DNA of 7,395 nt from UBA9676 sp036522155. GTDB taxonomy: Bacteria; Actinomycetota; Actinomycetes; Streptosporangiales; Streptosporangiaceae. The notes below the pieces were generated by a model. The model saw only the letters and a program-made list of their open reading frames with translations. It was not told where the DNA came from and did not search any database. A program made the position numbers and the translations under genes. This document shows, piece after piece, positions 5,799 to 7,395 of the stretch. The number at the start of each line of letters is the position of its first letter. The stretch's first letter is position 1. The DNA lies in contig DATDGI010000045.1 of assembly GCA_036522155.1 (NCBI GenBank), forward strand, positions 1 to 7,395, in the 5' to 3' direction.

Positions 5799-6487
5799 CG
5801 CAGCGCCCCCGCACCGGTGCCGCCGGCGATCCGGCCGTCGGCGAGGTGGATCGTGCGGCTGGCGTACCGCGCGGCCAGGCCGGGGTTGTGGGTGACGAGC
5901 ACCAGCGTCTGGCCGGACCGGTTGAGGTCGAGCAGCAGTTCGCCGATCTCGTCGCCGTTGGCGCTGTCCAGGGCACCGGTCGGCTCGTCGGCCAGCAGCA
6001 TCGCCGGGCGGTTCACCAGGGCGCGGGCGATCGCCACCCGCTGCCGCTCGCCGCCGGACAGCAGGGCCGGGTAGGCGTGGCGGTGCTGGCCGATCCGCAG
6101 CGCCTGCAGCAGTTCGTCCGCCCTGGCCCGGGCCTTGCCCCGCGGCATCCCGGCCAGCTGGGCCGGAAGCATGACGTTGTCCAGGACGGTCAGGTCATCC
6201 AGCAGGTTGAAGAACTGGAAGATCATGCCGACCTTCTGCCGCCGGAACCGGGCCACGCCGGTCTCGCTCAGCCGGTCGATCCGCTCCGCGGCCACGGTGA
6301 CGGTCCCGCTGGTGGGCCGGTCCAGGCCGGCGATCATGTTCAGCAGCGTTGACTTCCCGCTGCCCGATGGGCCCATCACCGCGACGGCCTCGCCGGGCGC
6401 GATCTGCATGCTGACGCCGTCTACCGCGGGTGCGGCGTCTCTGTCGTAGCGTTTGGTGACTTCTTCGAGTCGGATCAGGGCATCCAT
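5795..6487 (-). CDS. ABC transporter ATPase (MacB/LolD-like)
   Basis: The 230-residue ATPase powers the coupled permease. All motifs are intact: Walker A GPSGSGKST (39-47), Q-loop Q91, signature LSGGERQR (143-150), Walker B MLLADEPT (163-170) with catalytic E168, D-loop SALD-type GALDS (171-175) and H-loop H200. The NLLDDLTVLDNVMLP segment after the Q-loop is typical of the LolD/MacB group. ATG at 6487 was chosen because the fold begins at once (IRLEEVTKRYD) and length matches the family. The frame stays open upstream to 7285, but that stretch runs antisense to the histidine kinase gene. No ribosome site precedes the ATG, and a -10-like TAACTT ends eight bases before it, so a leaderless mRNA is possible. 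The gene overlaps the permease by four bases and is divergent from the kinase. Confidence 0.95.
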   Translation of the reverse strand: MDALIRLEEVTKRYDRDAAPAVDGVSMQIAPGEAVAVMGPSGSGKSTLLNMIAGLDRPTSGTVTVAAERIDRLSETGVARFRRQKVGMIFQFFNLLDDLTVLDNVMLPAQLAGMPRGKARARADELLQALRIGQHRHAYPALLSGGERQRVAIARALVNRPAMLLADEPTGALDSANGDEIGELLLDLNRSGQTLVLVTHNPGLAARYASRTIHLADGRIAGGTGAGALR

Positions 6488-6494
6488 GCCCGGG

Positions 6495-6500
6495 AAGTTA
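6495..6500 (-). promoter_or_regulatory. -10-like element for a leaderless ABC operon transcript
   Basis: TAACTT on the minus strand fits the actinobacterial TAnnnT -10 pattern. Seven bases separate it from the A of the ATPase ATG at 6487, the distance expected if transcription starts on that A. No ribosome site lies between. I find no convincing -35, so it is a weak call. Confidence 0.3.
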
Positions 6501-6585
6501 GGCCCGCCCGGTCCTGGCCCGCCTCGGCCGTGAGACGCAACTTGCCAGCCGCGGCGGCTGACTTTCGCCGGGCAGGTCGTTCGCG

Positions 6586-6603
6586 AGGCGGAGTCGCCTA
6601 GGC
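6586..6603. repeat. Overlapping small inverted repeats in the divergent kinase/ABC region
   Basis: AGGCG (6586-6590) and CGCCT (6595-6599) are inverted around GAGT, and GCCTAGGC (6596-6603) is an 8-bp palindrome sharing the second arm. They lie 47 bases before the kinase start and could bind a regulator, but short GC-rich repeats arise often by chance here. Elsewhere in 6488-6649 an 8-base direct repeat, GGCCCGCC, occurs at 6501 and 6516. Confidence 0.2.
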
Positions 6604-6649
6604 CGGGCGGGCGATGCCACGCGGGGGAGTCACGGAGGACAATGAGCTG

Positions 6650-7395
6650 GTGAGCGAGGGCAGACGAGGGCTGGTGCGGACCGGCCTTGCCCAGGCGCTG
6701 GCGTTCGCCCGGTCCACCGAGCCGCGGCCCGCGGTCTCCCGGCGCGCCATCAGTATCGACGCAGTCCTGGCGGTGGCGGCAACCGTCGCAGCACTGGCCG
6801 CCGGGATTCCTCCTGCCCGCCCACTCGGGCCGTTTCTGGTCGCCCTGACGACGGCGCCGCTGGCGCTGCGCAGGGTCTTCCCGCTGACCGCGTTCTGGAC
6901 GATCATGGCCGCCATCGTCGCTGCCTACTACCCCGAGAACAACGCGACGCTGGTCACCTTCCTCACGGTGGCGTTCGCCGCCTACTCGGCAGTCGTGCAC
7001 AGCCGGTACCGCGGCGCCGCGCTGCTCAGCATGCCCCTGGCGACCGTGCTGGTGATCGCGCTCTTCGCGAACACGAGCCCGCCCATTCCGGCGCGGGCCA
7101 CGCCCTTGCTGATCTTCATCCCGATCATGATCGTGGGAAACGCGGTCCACCGGTGGGCCCGGCGGGCCGATGACTCCGGCGCGCGGCTTCGCCAGGCCCA
7201 GGCCGAGCACGAGGCGGCCACCAGGCGCGTGCTGGCGCTGGAACGCGCGCGCCTCGCGAGCGAGCTGCACGACGTTGTGACGCACAACGTGAGCGTGATG
7301 GTGGTGCAGGCGGGCGCCGCCCGGCGGGTGCTGGGCGCCGATCCCGCCGAGGCCATCAAGGCGTTGCGTGCGGTGGAATCAAGCGGCCGGATGGC
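6650..7395 (+). CDS. NarL/DesK-type sensor histidine kinase, N-terminal part
   Basis: The gene runs off the right edge; 248 codons are visible from GTG 6650. Residues 34-166 form about five or six membrane segments with short loops, without a large outer sensor domain. A linker helix (about 175-200) leads to the HisKA_3 dimerisation domain: ERARLASELHDVVTHNVSVMVVQAG has the phospho-acceptor H207 and the DxxxH phosphatase motif (D208, H212). The ATP-binding domain lies beyond the window. These kinases usually pair with a NarL-type response regulator encoded just downstream. Divergence from the ABC operon, 162 bases apart, suggests that the system senses an envelope stress or compound and controls the transporter. 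GGAGG at 6634-6638 lies 11 bases before GTG 6650. An in-frame ATG at 6614 is an alternative (12 more residues) with only a weak ribosome site. Confidence 0.92.
   Translation, partial: MSEGRRGLVRTGLAQALAFARSTEPRPAVSRRAISIDAVLAVAATVAALAAGIPPARPLGPFLVALTTAPLALRRVFPLTAFWTIMAAIVAAYYPENNATLVTFLTVAFAAYSAVVHSRYRGAALLSMPLATVLVIALFANTSPPIPARATPLLIFIPIMIVGNAVHRWARRADDSGARLRQAQAEHEAATRRVLALERARLASELHDVVTHNVSVMVVQAGAARRVLGADPAEAIKALRAVESSGRM

Noticed and set aside
6501..6523. Direct repeat GGCCCGCC in the kinase/ABC intergenic region
   Set aside because: Eight-base G/C-only repeats are expected by chance in DNA of this composition.
6488..7285. Upstream extension of the ATPase frame by 266 codons
   Set aside because: The added sequence is low-complexity Arg/Gly/Asp and runs antisense to the histidine kinase. 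The ATPase fold starts right at ATG 6487.
1..7395. CRISPR array, insertion sequence, attachment site, tRNA, rRNA or riboswitch
   Set aside because: I saw no regularly spaced repeats, no transposase or integrase motifs, no target-site duplications and no tRNA-like arms on reading both strands.

Overview
The window is high-GC DNA with strongly G/C-ended codons, GTG and TTG starts and several divergent or convergent gene pairs. This suggests a soil actinomycete; no rRNA or tRNA gene is present to place it more finely. There are eight protein genes, of which the first and last are cut by the window edges.

Left part (1-1590): the 3' end of a plus-strand molybdenum hydroxylase large subunit (xanthine/CO dehydrogenase-aldehyde oxidase family) converges on two small minus-strand genes. 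These are a DksA/TraR-type zinc-finger protein and, upstream of it, an unrecognised 105-residue protein whose 3' two thirds have clearly lower GC than anything else here.

Middle (1588-3382): an exported, beta-propeller-type arylsulfotransferase-family protein is encoded on the minus strand. A 95-residue antibiotic-biosynthesis-monooxygenase (ABM) domain protein is divergent from it. The DNA between them holds a candidate promoter with a 12-bp palindrome between its -35 and -10 elements. Promoter position and codon composition both put the sulfotransferase start near 2790 rather than at the upstream ATG at 2907.

Right part (3393-7395): a MacB/LolCDE-like ABC transporter consists of an ATPase and an 801-residue permease with two FtsX domains, overlapping by ATGA. 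It is divergent from the start of a NarL/DesK-type sensor histidine kinase that runs off the right edge. The likely reading is a two-component system that controls the adjacent transporter; its response regulator would lie beyond the window.

The gene families are ordinary for actinomycetes, and I do not see a clearly new multi-gene system. The points most worth a second look are the palindromic promoter (and the perfect Shine-Dalgarno plus short ORF it creates on the other strand), the hairpin that contains the stop codons of two convergent genes, and the low-GC orphan gene beside the DksA-like gene.
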